Counted from the stretch's first letter, positions 34,952 to 45,217 are shown. The stretch: 64,000 nucleotides of DNA from Providencia stuartii (GCA_900455155.1 UGUC01000002.1:2170001-2234000), one strand, 5' to 3'. The notes: generated from the sequence alone by a model not told the origin. Translations and numbers: made by a program.

Positions 34952-35530
34952 TTACTTCTCTTGCACGCCTTCAACTGAAATTAACAACTCAACTTCTTGA
35001 GATTTAGGACCTAAGTCTGATTTGATATTAAAATCTTTCAGTTTAATATTCCCTTGTGCTTCAAAACCAGCACGGTATCCACCCCAAGGGTCTTTACCTT
35101 CACCCATCAATTTAGCATCTAAAGTGATAGGTTTAGTGACACCATTGAGTGTGAAATCACCTGTAATTTTGTAATTTTCACCCTCTTTTTTCACGTCAGT
35201 AGAGACAAATTTCGCTTCTGGGTACTTCGCCGCATTCAAGAAATCGCCACTACGTAGGTGCTTATCACGTTCAGCATGGTTAGTATCGATGCTACCCGTT
35301 TTAATTGTCACCTCGACTTTGTCTTTTGCAGGATCTTTTGCATCGTAGGTAAAACTACCATCAAAGTCTTTAAAGCTGCCATAAACCCAGCTATAACCCA
35401 AATGTTGGATACGGAATTCGATAAATGCGTGTTGACCTTGCTTATCAAATTTATAGGTTTCAGCTAATGCAGAACCTGCTGTTAAAAATAATGCTCCAGT
35501 TGCCAGACCAAGAACCGTTTTCTTAAACAT
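34952..35530 (-). CDS. yceI: YceI-family periplasmic protein
   Basis: 192 residues from the ATG at 35530 ([19 protein letters not shown]), with GGAGAAAG in front. Signal peptide cut near ALA-ETYKFD. The mature part is the YceI lipocalin-like barrel: [56 protein letters not shown]. Members bind isoprenoid or amphiphilic ligands; E. coli YceI is induced by base and osmotic stress. Operon partner is the upstream cytochrome b561 gene (14-bp gap), an arrangement conserved in enteric bacteria. Confidence 0.94.
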   Translation of the reverse strand: MFKKTVLGLATGALFLTAGSALAETYKFDKQGQHAFIEFRIQHLGYSWVYGSFKDFDGSFTYDAKDPAKDKVEVTIKTGSIDTNHAERDKHLRSGDFLNAAKYPEAKFVSTDVKKEGENYKITGDFTLNGVTKPITLDAKLMGEGKDPWGGYRAGFEAQGNIKLKDFNIKSDLGPKSQEVELLISVEGVQEK

Positions 35531-35544
35531 ATCTTTCTCCACGT

Positions 35545-36102
35545 TTATTTATCGGGATTAAAACCCAACATTCTTTTTAAAGTAATATCACCATCAAAGA
35601 AGTGATGTTTAAATGCTGCAAAGGCATGTAAAAGTGATAGCAAAACAACTGCCCAAGCAAGATAAAGATGAATATCCCCTGCTGTATCTGCTTGTGTTGC
35701 TGCACCAGTAAATAAAGCGGGTACTTCAAACCAACCAAAAACACTAATGGGTTGGCCATCAGCAGTTGAGATTAAATAACCACTGATCAAAATACTAAAT
35801 AAAATCACATAAATTAATATTTGTGCGATCGCTGAACTTATTTTGGTTAAACGACTATAACTCTCAAGCGGTTTAGGTGACGGAGAAATAAACCGCCAAA
35901 TCACACGAAATGCCATAACAATAAATAATAAAATACCTATACTTTTATGAATTTCGGGTGCTTGATGATACCAGCTATCATAGTAACCAAGGGTCACCAT
36001 CCATAAACCCAGTGCGAACATTCCATATACAACAATCGCAACTAACCAATGTATGAGCAGTGATATATGCCCATAACGAGTGGCACTATTTTTCCATTGC
36101 AT
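35545..36102 (-). CDS. yceJ: cytochrome b561 family protein
   Basis: 185 residues, four membrane helices. Haem-ligand histidines are expected in [20 protein letters not shown] and [15 protein letters not shown]. Prokaryotic cytochrome b561 carries electrons between quinol and periplasmic partners, possibly superoxide. First gene of yceJ-yceI. Start at 36102 ([11 protein letters not shown]) follows the usual family start. The upstream spacer 36103-36508 is AT-rich; nothing else seen there. Confidence 0.92.
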   Translation of the reverse strand: MQWKNSATRYGHISLLIHWLVAIVVYGMFALGLWMVTLGYYDSWYHQAPEIHKSIGILLFIVMAFRVIWRFISPSPKPLESYSRLTKISSAIAQILIYVILFSILISGYLISTADGQPISVFGWFEVPALFTGAATQADTAGDIHLYLAWAVVLLSLLHAFAAFKHHFFDGDITLKRMLGFNPDK

Positions 36103-36508
36103 GATAAATAGCCTTATAAATTAAAAGGTAATCATTTGTTTTAATAACCTGCCGTAATCATAAGGGGATTTTTAAATTATTCCTATCCCTAACTTAAACA
36201 AATATTTTGTTGAACATATTCAAATACTATCAACATTATCGTTTTTTCAATAAATTTCAATTTGTCTAGTGCCAATCATTTAATGTAAATAAAATTATCT
36301 TCAGTTTATGTAAATAAAAGAAACCATTTATTTTTATTACTCTTATTGCAACTATAATTTTCGTTATAACTTATATAAAAAAAATATAACCTAATTTTGT
36401 ATTCTGTCTAATAAATCGTTGTCATTGTCCATAAAACACTTAAATTAAATGGGCTTGTTAGCCACTATCTTCCCTCTCATTATTCTACCGATATAGGGTG
36501 GTCATACT

Positions 36509-37149
36509 ATGTACAAACTTTGGATTGCTAATAAAAATTACTCTTCGTGGTCACTACGCCCTTGGGTTTTGCTCAAAACGCTCGGTATCCCTTTCGATGA
36601 AAACCTCTGTTATTTTGAAACTGGTAGAGGGAAAAGTAGCCACGATAAGTTTAAAAATTTCTCGCCCACTGGTCTTGTTCCTTGCTTAGTCGATGGGAAG
36701 CAAACGATCTGGGATTCGCTGGCGATTTGTGAGTATCTCTATGAAGCGTTCCCTCAAGTATGGCCTGCTGATAAACAAGCACGTGCATGGGCCTCGCTGC
36801 GCTAGTGCAGAAATGCACTCTGGATTCACGGCGCTTCGCCAAACATGCCCGATGAATCTGACTCACCAAGCTCCATTAGAAAAACTTTCTCGAGAATTAC
36901 AAGCCGACCTTAATCGGCTTCAACAGTTATGGCAAGAAGGCTTTACGACCTTTGGTGGGCCATGGCTAGCAGGGAATCAATTTACGGCGGTGGATGCTTT
37001 TTACGCCCCCTGTCGCCTTTAGGATCCGTAGTTATCAACTGCCTATGAGTAATGCCGCTCAACAATGGGTTGACCGCATGCTAGCGTTACCGGCAATGCA
37101 GGAATGGTATCGAGCAGGGCTTGAAGAGCCAAGCGTTGAACATATCTAA
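36509..37149 (+). pseudogene. glutathione S-transferase (frameshifted twice)
   Basis: N-terminal thioredoxin-like domain YKLWIANKNYSSWSLRPWVLLK (glutathione-site serine/tyrosine region) and GLVPCLVDG, then a helical C-domain. The frame breaks at 36794 (extra T; repaired AWARCASAEMHSGFTALRQ) and in the five-C run 37006-37010 (repaired FYAPVAFRIRSYQLPMSNAA), ending at the stop 37147-37149. Repaired length 212 residues, normal for a bacterial GST. Substrate unknown. Confidence 0.83.
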
Positions 37150-37154
37150 TACGA

Positions 37155-37174
37155 TTGGGCTGTTTGCAGCCCAA
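37155..37174. terminator. bidirectional hairpin between GST and mdcG
   Basis: TTGGGCTG, loop TTTG, CAGCCCAA, between convergent genes. Confidence 0.7.
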
Positions 37175-37276
37175 CTTAACCGATTGTTTATAAAAAAATC
37201 ATCTGTACGAGCATCAAAACTAATTTTTGTTCAATATGGCTAAATCGCCCGCAAATATCGGTTGTAACACCATCAA

Positions 37277-37894
37277 TTACAGGTTTTCATCCCATGGATC
37301 TGCTGTCATGACATCGCCATTCGGCGTATGAAGCGTGACTTTTTCGTTTTTAAACCATTCTGCCAAAGAGAAACCACCTTTTGGTGTCTCAACATGTATA
37401 TCAATGCGGCATAAAGGCGTATTCGCTTTAATGGCAAACTCCGCAAAGTCTTCTTTTTTGTGGCGTGTAGGGCAACGGATCAAAACATCCAAATCACAAT
37501 CTGCGAGCATACTTTGAATATCGGTCACTAATGTATAGGCACAGCTCCCTGTCACCGCCCATTTCCATGGCCAATTATGCTGTGAAAGTAATAATAATAC
37601 TTGTACTGGCGGTAATGCGATAAACATAGAGCGCTGTAATTCTCGTGAGTTAGAAACGAGAGACTCTACATTCATAATATGAGTAATTGCTGACTTATCT
37701 ATTTGAGTAATAACACGCTGTCCCGGTTTGATCCCTCGAATACCCACTGAAAGTTTATTTTCATCCGTTGCTTCTCGGTGCACGACCAATGGCAATTGCT
37801 TATTCCATTGAGAAATAACCCATTCCGGCAGTGATTCCACGGGTAAATCATCAAGGCTGCTGATCCAGACAAAATCATGGGGATTCACTTGCAT
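37277..37894 (-). CDS. mdcG: malonate decarboxylase holo-ACP synthase-like protein
   Basis: 205 residues matching the MdcG phosphoribosyl-dephospho-CoA transferase family, which attaches the 2'-(5''-phosphoribosyl)-3'-dephospho-CoA group to the malonate decarboxylase carrier protein. Landmarks: HDFVWISSL at the start, KLSVGIRG, WAVTGSCAYTLVTD with the catalytic-type SDLD-like motif in DCDLDVLIRCP, and a C-terminal GGFSLAEWF. No other mdc gene lies within 25 kb on either side, so it is an orphan here and may serve a carrier protein encoded elsewhere. Confidence 0.85.
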   Translation of the reverse strand: MQVNPHDFVWISSLDDLPVESLPEWVISQWNKQLPLVVHREATDENKLSVGIRGIKPGQRVITQIDKSAITHIMNVESLVSNSRELQRSMFIALPPVQVLLLLSQHNWPWKWAVTGSCAYTLVTDIQSMLADCDLDVLIRCPTRHKKEDFAEFAIKANTPLCRIDIHVETPKGGFSLAEWFKNEKVTLHTPNGDVMTADPWDENL

Positions 37895-38101
37895 TACAGA
37901 TTCCTTATTTTAATTCTAATGACATGCTCTTAGATTATTATGCAATTTTTAGATGGCAAAAAATACCGTTAGATGGAATTTGGCATTTTGTGTCTATTTT
38001 CATTCTAATTGATTGAACACAGACCTTTGGCTGATATTTATGATAGTATAAATTTACTTTAATAAATAATAACTTACACCGCAATTTGTGAGCATCTTTT
38101 T

Positions 38102-39070
38102 ATGAGGAAAATACCAGCGATTAATGACGGTCTTATGTTTAGTGGCTGTATGCTATTAAGTGCAGCAGTTGCTTTCGCCATTATGGATGTGCAAGCTTCT
38201 ATGTGGGCCGCTTTCTCAACACTATATGCCTTTAACCTTTTTAACGCCGCTAAAGAGTATAAAAACTATTTCTATACGGCTTTTTGGTTAGCCATGATCA
38301 TGCTCGCCATTTTTATTGGGGATACCTTACGGTTAGGCACCAGCTTTTATGTTTACCTAGCTATTTTCTCTTTTATTTATTATCAACTCTATGGAACCGA
38401 TCCCGTTATGGATTTGACGATGAAATTTATGATTATCATGTCAACCATTGGAACGGTTCTACCGGATATATCAAAGAGCCTTGCACTGGGTTTTTTAATT
38501 GGGAGCAGCGTCACCCTAATGACCTGTTACCTGCTAAGTAAGAAGATGCATCGCCATATTATCCTTACTGGTAGCCTCGTCGAACAAAATTTATTTACGC
38601 TACGCAAATACATTATTCCTCGGTCGATGACTTATGCTATTGGTTTATCACTTTCGTTAGCGATCCCTCGGATGTTGGAGCTCGGCCATTTTTATTGGAC
38701 GCTACTGACATTTGTGTTTGTTCTACATCCAAAATCACAAAGTATTATTCATATAACGCTACAACGTGTTGCGGGTAGTTTGCTCTCGGTTATTTTACTT
38801 TATTTTTTATTCAATACCCCTTTGATGCCTTATATTGGTCTTACCGCTATTGTGGTTTTTGCCTTTTTAATGCCGATGAGTTTCCATCATGGTTATACTT
38901 TTATGACCTTTATCGTGACAAGTTTGATCCTTTCCGTGCTTGAACAGGTCATCTATTGGCGACACCCTGCCTATGTACTGCTATTTGATAGGGTATTGGA
39001 AACGGCATTAGGTGGCGTTATTGCCATTATCACAAGTATCATCTTAAAACTGTTTAGGGATGCCAAATAA
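38102..39070 (+). CDS. FUSC-family inner-membrane protein
   Basis: 322 residues with about eight to ten hydrophobic helices in two groups (1-150 and 190-320), separated by a short hydrophilic linker (KKMHRHIILTGSLVEQN). This is half the size of typical fusaric-acid-resistance/AaeB efflux proteins and lacks their long cytosolic domain. The LPDISKSLALGF and HPKSQSIIHITLQRVAGSLLS segments fit the FUSC membrane domain, the latter being the RxxGT/SxxG signature. Export of organic acids is a family-level guess. Confidence 0.75.
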   Translation: MRKIPAINDGLMFSGCMLLSAAVAFAIMDVQASMWAAFSTLYAFNLFNAAKEYKNYFYTAFWLAMIMLAIFIGDTLRLGTSFYVYLAIFSFIYYQLYGTDPVMDLTMKFMIIMSTIGTVLPDISKSLALGFLIGSSVTLMTCYLLSKKMHRHIILTGSLVEQNLFTLRKYIIPRSMTYAIGLSLSLAIPRMLELGHFYWTLLTFVFVLHPKSQSIIHITLQRVAGSLLSVILLYFLFNTPLMPYIGLTAIVVFAFLMPMSFHHGYTFMTFIVTSLILSVLEQVIYWRHPAYVLLFDRVLETALGGVIAIITSIILKLFRDAK

Positions 39071-39089
39071 CAACCTGTCTAGCTAAGAT

Positions 39090-39107
39090 GCCCTGAGTGT
39101 TCAGGGC
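39090..39107 (+). terminator. terminator after the FUSC gene
   Basis: GCCCTGA, loop GTGT, TCAGGGC, followed by GTTTCC. Confidence 0.75.
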
Positions 39108-39283
39108 GTTTCCATTATTTCCCCCGAAAACTGCGCGTAATGTTCAGTAAATGGTTAAGGGAATACCACTATACTTCTCCACATTGAGATATACTCAAAT
39201 AGAGCGATGTAGGAAATCTGATCCAATTGCAGCTATAAAATTTAACTATAGCTTAATGTTATTAATAACTTGCGGGGAAAATG

Positions 39284-39926
39284 ATGAAAATATCGATTAT
39301 TGGAGCGACGGGTTTCGTCGGCAAGGTTCTCGTGAATGAAGCCTTATTTCGCCAACATCAAGTGACAGCCATTTCTCGCCATAGTAACCAACTACAGCAA
39401 CATGCTCATTTAGTCACCGCTTCAGGGGATGTTACTGATATTGCTTGGCTAACAGCACGCCTTAAAGGGCAGGATATTGTAATCAGTGCTTTTAATGGCG
39501 GCTGGCAAAACCCAAACCTATATCAAGATACAGTGACAGGCAATCAGGCTATTTTACAGGCCGTCAAACAGTCTGGCGTTAAACGCTTTATTGTCGTAGG
39601 GGGGTGCTGGGAGTCTTGAAATCGCTCCTGGATTAGAATTAATCGATTCCCCTGACTTCCCTGCTGAAATCAAACCGGGAGCGCAAGCGGTCAGAGAGTT
39701 CAAACAACAACTGCAAAACACCCCCGAGCTAGATTGGACATTTGTCTCTCCTGCCGCGGTGTTAGAATCAGGTGAGCGCACACAAACATTTCGGCTTGCA
39801 GGCAACCAATTATTGATGAACGGTAACGTTCCTGCCAAAATTTCAGTTGAAGATCTTGCGGTTGCCATTCTTGATGAAGCAGAAAAGCCGCAATTTATTC
39901 GCAAACAATTTACAGCTGCTTATTAA
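39284..39926 (+). pseudogene. NAD(P)-binding atypical SDR / NmrA-like protein (frameshifted)
   Basis: Starts MKISIIGATGFVGKVLVNEA with the GATGFVG dinucleotide motif. The frame slips in the G6 run at 39599-39604; dropping one G restores FIVVGGAGSLEIAPGLELID and continues to the stop at 39924-39926, about 213 residues. GGAGSLE and VSPAAVLESGERT match atypical SDRs related to putative flavin/quinone reductases and NmrA sensors. GGGGAAA precedes two adjacent ATG codons; I prefer the second for spacing. Convergent with the HDAC-like gene. Confidence 0.82.
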
Positions 39927-39933
39927 AAAGCAG

Positions 39934-39968
39934 GGTTTGCTCCTGACTCACATCACGAGGAGCAAACC
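39934..39968. terminator. bidirectional terminator
   Basis: Eleven-base perfect stem GGTTTGCTCCT/AGGAGCAAACC with a 13-base loop between convergent genes. Confidence 0.8.
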
Positions 39969-39981
39969 TAAACTTATTTGG

Positions 39982-41094
39982 TTATAAGCCAAATTTCTTT
40001 TTCAGCTTATCCAGTAACTGTTGCTGAAAATGTTCAAACTCCGCTCTTGGTTGCTGTAACCTAATAAAATCCAATAAGGGGTCAGCCACTTCGGTACGTA
40101 CACCGCTCATCTCTTCTATAACAGCAAGTCCACAGAAAGGCACATACGCCTCTGAATATCCACCTTCATGAACGATAACTAACTTACCGTCACACAAGCT
40201 ATCCGCGGCATTCATCACAAGACGAGTCATGTCACGAAAACTCTCACTATGCAGTTGCATTCTGGCTAATGGGTCCATGGCATTCGCATCATAACCACTC
40301 GCCACAATAATCAATTCAGGCTTAAAACGTGCCAATGCAGGGATCACTATCTGCTCCATCGCATAGATGTAACTGTTGTGCCCTGCTCCCGCGAGTAGCG
40401 GAATATTTATGTTATACCCTGTACCATCTCCACCACCAATATCATCTTCCCCACTGTACCCAGGAGGAAAACAACCATCTTGGTGTATTGAAATGGTTAA
40501 AACATCTGAGCGATCCCAAAAAATATGTTGAGTTCCATTGCCATGGTGAACATCCCAATCAATGACAGCGATACGCTCAATATTAAATAGTGTCTTAGCG
40601 CGTTCGATCGCTAATGGGATATTCGCAAGGAAACAAAATCCCATCGATTCATCCGGTAAACAGTGGTGACCCGGCGGGCGTGAAAGACTATAAGCATTGT
40701 CCAGTTCGCCTTTAAGTACTGCCTCTACAGCAGCACAAGCCAATCCTACAGATAATTTAGCAATCTCATAGCTTCCAGGGCCTAATGGTGCTTCTTTTCC
40801 CAACAGCCCTCCCCCATTATCACTCACTTGTTTAAAACGGGTTAAATATTCTTGAGGATGTATTTTAAGTAATGTCTCTTCAGTTGCAGGCTCAGCGGAA
40901 GATAAAATCAGAGAGCGGCTTAAACCAGAAACATCCATTAGGCTTTTCAGCCGCCTTTTCGTTTCCGGTGATTCCGCATGTGAAGCTCCAGCGGGAGGCT
41001 GTACCCAGCCGCCAACGGGTAACGTTGTGGCATGTAAGCCAGTACTATGCCAAAAACAATGTTCATCGAAGAAAAAACCTGTTTTACGCTTCAT
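39982..41094 (-). CDS. class II histone deacetylase-like amidohydrolase
   Basis: 370 residues from the ATG at 41094 (MKRKTGFFFDEHCFWHSTG), chosen because GAGGTG lies 4 bases before it; two upstream ATGs are in frame. Zinc deacetylase features appear in order: SRPPGHHCLPDESMGFCFLANI, VIDWDVHHGNGTQHIF (zinc ligands Asp and His), IVASGYDANAMDPL (third ligand) and HEGGYSEAYVPF. These match bacterial HDAC-like amidohydrolases and acetylpolyamine amidohydrolases. The in vivo substrate may be an acetylated polyamine or other acyl amine. Isolated gene. Confidence 0.87.
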   Translation of the reverse strand: MKRKTGFFFDEHCFWHSTGLHATTLPVGGWVQPPAGASHAESPETKRRLKSLMDVSGLSRSLILSSAEPATEETLLKIHPQEYLTRFKQVSDNGGGLLGKEAPLGPGSYEIAKLSVGLACAAVEAVLKGELDNAYSLSRPPGHHCLPDESMGFCFLANIPLAIERAKTLFNIERIAVIDWDVHHGNGTQHIFWDRSDVLTISIHQDGCFPPGYSGEDDIGGGDGTGYNINIPLLAGAGHNSYIYAMEQIVIPALARFKPELIIVASGYDANAMDPLARMQLHSESFRDMTRLVMNAADSLCDGKLVIVHEGGYSEAYVPFCGLAVIEEMSGVRTEVADPLLDFIRLQQPRAEFEHFQQQLLDKLKKKFGL

Positions 41095-41263
41095 TGACAC
41101 CTCACTCATCATGTTTTTTGTTTACACAAAATTAACACAATGGAAACACACAAACAGGTTAATATATTAATAATGTGACTGATATTACAATTCAATTTTT
41201 CACATTTATACTGTTTATTACTGGCAATAATGGCATCGTAAACTTATTAATATCGTAATAAAC

Positions 41264-41289
41264 AAAAAAGCCGGTAATAAATTACCGGC
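41264..41289 (-). terminator. terminator of the idh-iolCEB operon
   Basis: On the minus strand GCCGGTAAT/ATTACCGGC (41270-41289, 2-base loop or GCCGGTAA with a TTTA loop) followed by T6, about 100 bases after iolB. Confidence 0.88.
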
Positions 41290-41389
41290 AAACAATAGAT
41301 AACAGATTTTGGTTTGGTTTTGGTACGTACTCTACAACCTCGGCTGTTTCTCACTAATTCAAGAAACAACCGTCTGTGAGTATTAATAA

Positions 41390-42223
41390 CTACTTTTCAT
41401 CACGATGTTTAGCGGCATACGTTTCACTATTGATCCAACTATGGTCTTTTTCCCACGTAAAGAGCCACTTACGTGTCGGGCCAGCCATTACATTTAAGTA
41501 ATAGTTATCGTAACCCGCCATTGTTGCCATTGGATGGTAGCCTTTAGGCACCATGACGACGTCCTTATTATATACCGCCATGCACTCGTCTAATTCACGG
41601 TCATCCGTGTAAACACGCTGCATACAAAAACCCTGAGATGGATTCAGACGGTGGTAATAGGTTTCTTCCAAATAAGTTTCTGCGGGTTCATTATCGGTAT
41701 CATGCTTGTGACTTGGGTAAGAGCTTGTGCACCCTTCATCAGTGAAGACTTCAACCACCAGTAAGCTATCTGCTGATTTATTATCAGGTAGAATGTTATG
41801 AACATAACGCTTGTTATTACCATGACCACGCTGCTCAGCATCAATGTCTTCTGGCCCTATCAAGCGTGTCGGATACGTGCCTTTACCTTTTGCTTGGCAT
41901 ACTGCTAGCTCTAGCGCCGTTTCTGCTTTCACCTCAACCGCTTCTTGTGCTGTCACATAAACTGCATACGGTTTTTTGCGCTCAAAAGGATCCATACGGT
42001 CGCCGATATTTTCGAATGTTTGCCCCGGCGTTTTCACCGTTGCTTTACCTGCAACCAACACTAGACAAACTTCATTCTCAGATGCCGGCAAGGAAATAGA
42101 TTCACCTTGTTTGAGTTCATACACATCAAAGTGCACATATCCCCAGTTGGCGATTTCAGGCGTAATATGCTGAGTACGCTTATGCGCATCTGGAGAATGA
42201 TACTTTGATAATAATTTAGACAT
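41390..42223 (-). CDS. iolB: 5-deoxy-glucuronate isomerase
   Basis: 277 residues, cupin-fold isomerase converting 5-deoxy-glucuronate to 2-deoxy-5-keto-gluconate in inositol breakdown. Metal-binding histidines appear in YPSHKHDTD and in the ETYYHRL segment, with VPKGYHPM near the C-terminus; all are family marks. Last gene of the idh-iolC-iolE-iolB unit, 143 bp after iolE. Confidence 0.96.
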   Translation of the reverse strand: MSKLLSKYHSPDAHKRTQHITPEIANWGYVHFDVYELKQGESISLPASENEVCLVLVAGKATVKTPGQTFENIGDRMDPFERKKPYAVYVTAQEAVEVKAETALELAVCQAKGKGTYPTRLIGPEDIDAEQRGHGNNKRYVHNILPDNKSADSLLVVEVFTDEGCTSSYPSHKHDTDNEPAETYLEETYYHRLNPSQGFCMQRVYTDDRELDECMAVYNKDVVMVPKGYHPMATMAGYDNYYLNVMAGPTRKWLFTWEKDHSWINSETYAAKHRDEK

Positions 42224-42366
42224 ATCGCTTACCTCGGCCTCTAAAAAATACTTTAAGCTGTGGAAGCTCAGTTACCCGAACCATCGATATCACTCGACTC
42301 ATCGGGCTAACTTCACTCTTCAATTATTAGCAACTCAAATAATTGAGATTTGCTATCCATGGTCAT

Positions 42367-43260
42367 TTAGATAAGACCTGCATCTTTCGCGAATTTATGC
42401 AGATTCTTATAGCCCATTGTCGCATAAGTCAGCGGATGAGCGATGGCAGGATCTTGCTCCGCTTCAACCACTAACCAGCCATTTTCATACTGGCTATTTT
42501 TCAATACTTTAAATACCGCTGGATAATCAACACAACCATCACCAGGAACCGTAAAGACACCCGCTAAAACAGCATTTAAGAAGCTGGTTTTACGGTTTTT
42601 CACGTCTTTTAGCACATCAGGGCGAATATCTTTACAGTGAACGTGGTTGATGCGTTTAGCCCAACGTTTCGCAACCTCGACAGGATCTGCTCCGGCAAAC
42701 GTTAAGTGGCCTGTATCAAGCAGTAAACCAACTTCATCACCGGTGTGTTTCATCAGGTTATCAACATCTTCCGCTGATTCGATCACGGTTCCCATATGAT
42801 GGTGATACGCGATTTGTATGCCTTGAGATAAGGTATATTTAGCGAATTCGGTTAATTTTTTACCGTATTCTTCCCATTTATCCGCAGGGAACAAAGGACG
42901 CATATGGACAGGTTTGTCTTGGTCGCCATGAATACAGTGAGTGACTTCCGCGAACACCATCACTTTTGCACCCAAATCGCGTAATAACGCTAAGTGGCCT
43001 TGCACTGCTTCAATTTCTTCTTCTACGCTGCGAGTCAGTAGTTCGCCTGAATACCAACCTGAAACTAATTTAAGATCATGCTTTTCTAAAATTGGCCCTA
43101 AAATTTCGGCTTTACGTGGAAATTTATTGCCTAATTCAAAACCGGCAAACCCCGCCTGACGACCTTCAGTTAAACATGTTTCTAAAGGCGTTTCTGCGCC
43201 CAATGTTGGTAAATCATCATTGGTCCATGTCAAAGGGTTAATTCCGAGTTGGATTGCCAT
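42367..43260 (-). CDS. iolE: myo-inosose-2 dehydratase
   Basis: 297 residues, xylose-isomerase-like TIM barrel that dehydrates scyllo-inosose. Starts MAIQLGINPLTWTNDDLP; YHHHMGTVIES, LLLDTGHLTFAG and NHVHCKDIR hold the metal ligands. CAGGAGC ribosome site before the ATG. Follows iolC by 32 bp. Confidence 0.96.
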   Translation of the reverse strand: MAIQLGINPLTWTNDDLPTLGAETPLETCLTEGRQAGFAGFELGNKFPRKAEILGPILEKHDLKLVSGWYSGELLTRSVEEEIEAVQGHLALLRDLGAKVMVFAEVTHCIHGDQDKPVHMRPLFPADKWEEYGKKLTEFAKYTLSQGIQIAYHHHMGTVIESAEDVDNLMKHTGDEVGLLLDTGHLTFAGADPVEVAKRWAKRINHVHCKDIRPDVLKDVKNRKTSFLNAVLAGVFTVPGDGCVDYPAVFKVLKNSQYENGWLVVEAEQDPAIAHPLTYATMGYKNLHKFAKDAGLI

Positions 43261-43292
43261 GATGAAGCTCCTGTGTATAGGTAAGAGTAAAA

Positions 43293-45197
43293 TTATTTAC
43301 GCTGACGCCATAAGGCGATCAGGTTGTGATAATTAGATTTAATGGTCTGCACTAACGCGTCATCATCCAGTTCACCTTTCATCCATGCGAGAGAAGGTTT
43401 ACCAAATAAGGTGCGACCTACTGCAAACCCTTTTACAATCGATTTCCCAGCAGCAGCATTGAACCCCGCTTCTAGCTCTGATTGTGGCGCATCAAGACCC
43501 AGTAACACGACACCACGGCAGTAAGGGTCCCGCTCTTGGATCAATCTATCCACTTCATCCCAATTCTCGGCTTTCAATGGCGGCAGTTTCCACCAATCTG
43601 GCTTGATACCAAGGTTATAGAAGCGTTTGATAGCTCTGAGGTATAGTTCGTCATTACGTTCCATATCAGCCGGTAGAATAACTTCAAGCAGTAGTTCATG
43701 GCCGGATTGGCAACAAGCGCTATAGACCTCTTGTACCGTTTTTTCCTGCTCAAGGCGTAGTGGATGGTTATCTTCTGGGTGGAAGAAAACTAAACACTTC
43801 ACAATATGCTCTTTTGGCCAACTGACTAGCTGTGAGCCAATATTACCATGCTCTAAACACAGCGGTCTTGAAGCCGGTAGTTCAATTGGACGCCCAATCC
43901 ACCAACCACGTCCCGTCACATCATTTAGCACGTCTTGACCAAATGTACTGTCACACAGTAGCCCCGCTTTACCTTGTAAGTTTGCTTCCTCCGCGACTTC
44001 ACGGCTGGCACGGAAAATCAATTTTTTCAGATAAGGAATACATGAAACATCAGCTCCCGCCGCGCGAGCCATATCAACGAACTGAATTCGATGATCAAAA
44101 GCCATGACACACAGCTCTTCCCACTGTGTTGCACGAGTCGTAACACGATGTAAGTGATTTAACATCGGATCTAAGTCAGGGCGCGGTACAACCGCCGCAC
44201 GCTCAAGATAGTTATCTAACTCAAGCTGACTTGGCATCGCCGGTGCACAGCCATGACGAGAAACCACCAGCGCGCCACACGCATTGGCATAAGTACAGGC
44301 TTTTTCCCAACCTTCCCCATTGAGATAACCGCGAAGTAAGCCCGACATAAAGGCGTCACCTGCTCCCAATACATTCAGGACTTCAACCCGTACCCCTTTG
44401 ACAGTAATACCTTCATCCAAGGTGTCTGGGATTGCATCAGTAAATACTGAGCATCCCAGTGCACCTCGTTTACACACCAGTTCAGCGCCGGTCAATTGAC
44501 GAATATTTTTTAGTGCTTGAATGGTGTCGGTAGAGCCACCTGCAATATGGAACTCTTCTTCTGTTCCGACAATCAGATCAAATAACGATAAAACCTCTTG
44601 CAGCTGTTCTGTCACTTTGTCCGATTCAATAAAGCGGGTTTCACCATCCCCTAATGAAGTGAGTCCCCAAAGTACTGGACGGTAATCGATATCAATCGCC
44701 GTTTTCACCCCGTTGCGTTTCGCGTATTCTAGGGCTTTTAACACTGCTGCTCGGGTTTTAGGGTGTGATAAATGGGTGCCTGTAATCGCCAGACAACGTG
44801 CCGATGCAATGTACTCTTCACTAAAGTCATCTGGCGTGATAGCCATATCCGCACAGTTTTCACGGTAGAAGATCAGAGGGAAAGTATCTTCATCTTTGAT
44901 CCCCAAGATCACTAACCCAGTTAATCGCTCTTTATCCGTAATTAGATGGCTAGTATCACAACCTACCCGCTGTAATTCTTCACGGATAAAACGTCCCATG
45001 TGCTCATCACCAACACGCGCCAACATTGATGACTTCAAGCCTTGTATTGCTGTTCCGTACGCAACGTTCCCTGAAGATCCTCCGAGATACTTAGCAAAGC
45101 TACTCATATCTTCTAAGCGTGCACCTATCTGCTGTCCGTAAAGGTCAACGGCGATACGGCCCATGCAGATAACATCTAACTTCTTCTGCTTATCCAT
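43293..45197 (-). CDS. iolC: 5-dehydro-2-deoxygluconokinase fused to DUF2090 aldolase-like domain
   Basis: 634 residues with two parts. Residues 1-325 are a PfkB-family kinase: GRIAVDLYGQQIGARL, LGGSSGNVAYG, and NVLGAGDAFMSGLLRG (catalytic Asp). Residues 330-634 are a DUF2090 domain (LCVMAFDHRIQF, GLLCDSTFGQD, KPDWWKLPP, VVLLGLDAP), a TIM-barrel relative of class I/II aldolases thought to perform the IolJ aldol cleavage of the kinase product. No separate iolJ is present, so the fusion would complete the pathway to DHAP and malonic semialdehyde. Cotranscribed with idh, iolE and iolB. Confidence 0.94.
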   Translation of the reverse strand: MDKQKKLDVICMGRIAVDLYGQQIGARLEDMSSFAKYLGGSSGNVAYGTAIQGLKSSMLARVGDEHMGRFIREELQRVGCDTSHLITDKERLTGLVILGIKDEDTFPLIFYRENCADMAITPDDFSEEYIASARCLAITGTHLSHPKTRAAVLKALEYAKRNGVKTAIDIDYRPVLWGLTSLGDGETRFIESDKVTEQLQEVLSLFDLIVGTEEEFHIAGGSTDTIQALKNIRQLTGAELVCKRGALGCSVFTDAIPDTLDEGITVKGVRVEVLNVLGAGDAFMSGLLRGYLNGEGWEKACTYANACGALVVSRHGCAPAMPSQLELDNYLERAAVVPRPDLDPMLNHLHRVTTRATQWEELCVMAFDHRIQFVDMARAAGADVSCIPYLKKLIFRASREVAEEANLQGKAGLLCDSTFGQDVLNDVTGRGWWIGRPIELPASRPLCLEHGNIGSQLVSWPKEHIVKCLVFFHPEDNHPLRLEQEKTVQEVYSACCQSGHELLLEVILPADMERNDELYLRAIKRFYNLGIKPDWWKLPPLKAENWDEVDRLIQERDPYCRGVVLLGLDAPQSELEAGFNAAAGKSIVKGFAVGRTLFGKPSLAWMKGELDDDALVQTIKSNYHNLIALWRQRK

Positions 45198-45217
45198 TAA
45201 TTACCCCTTGAACAGAA

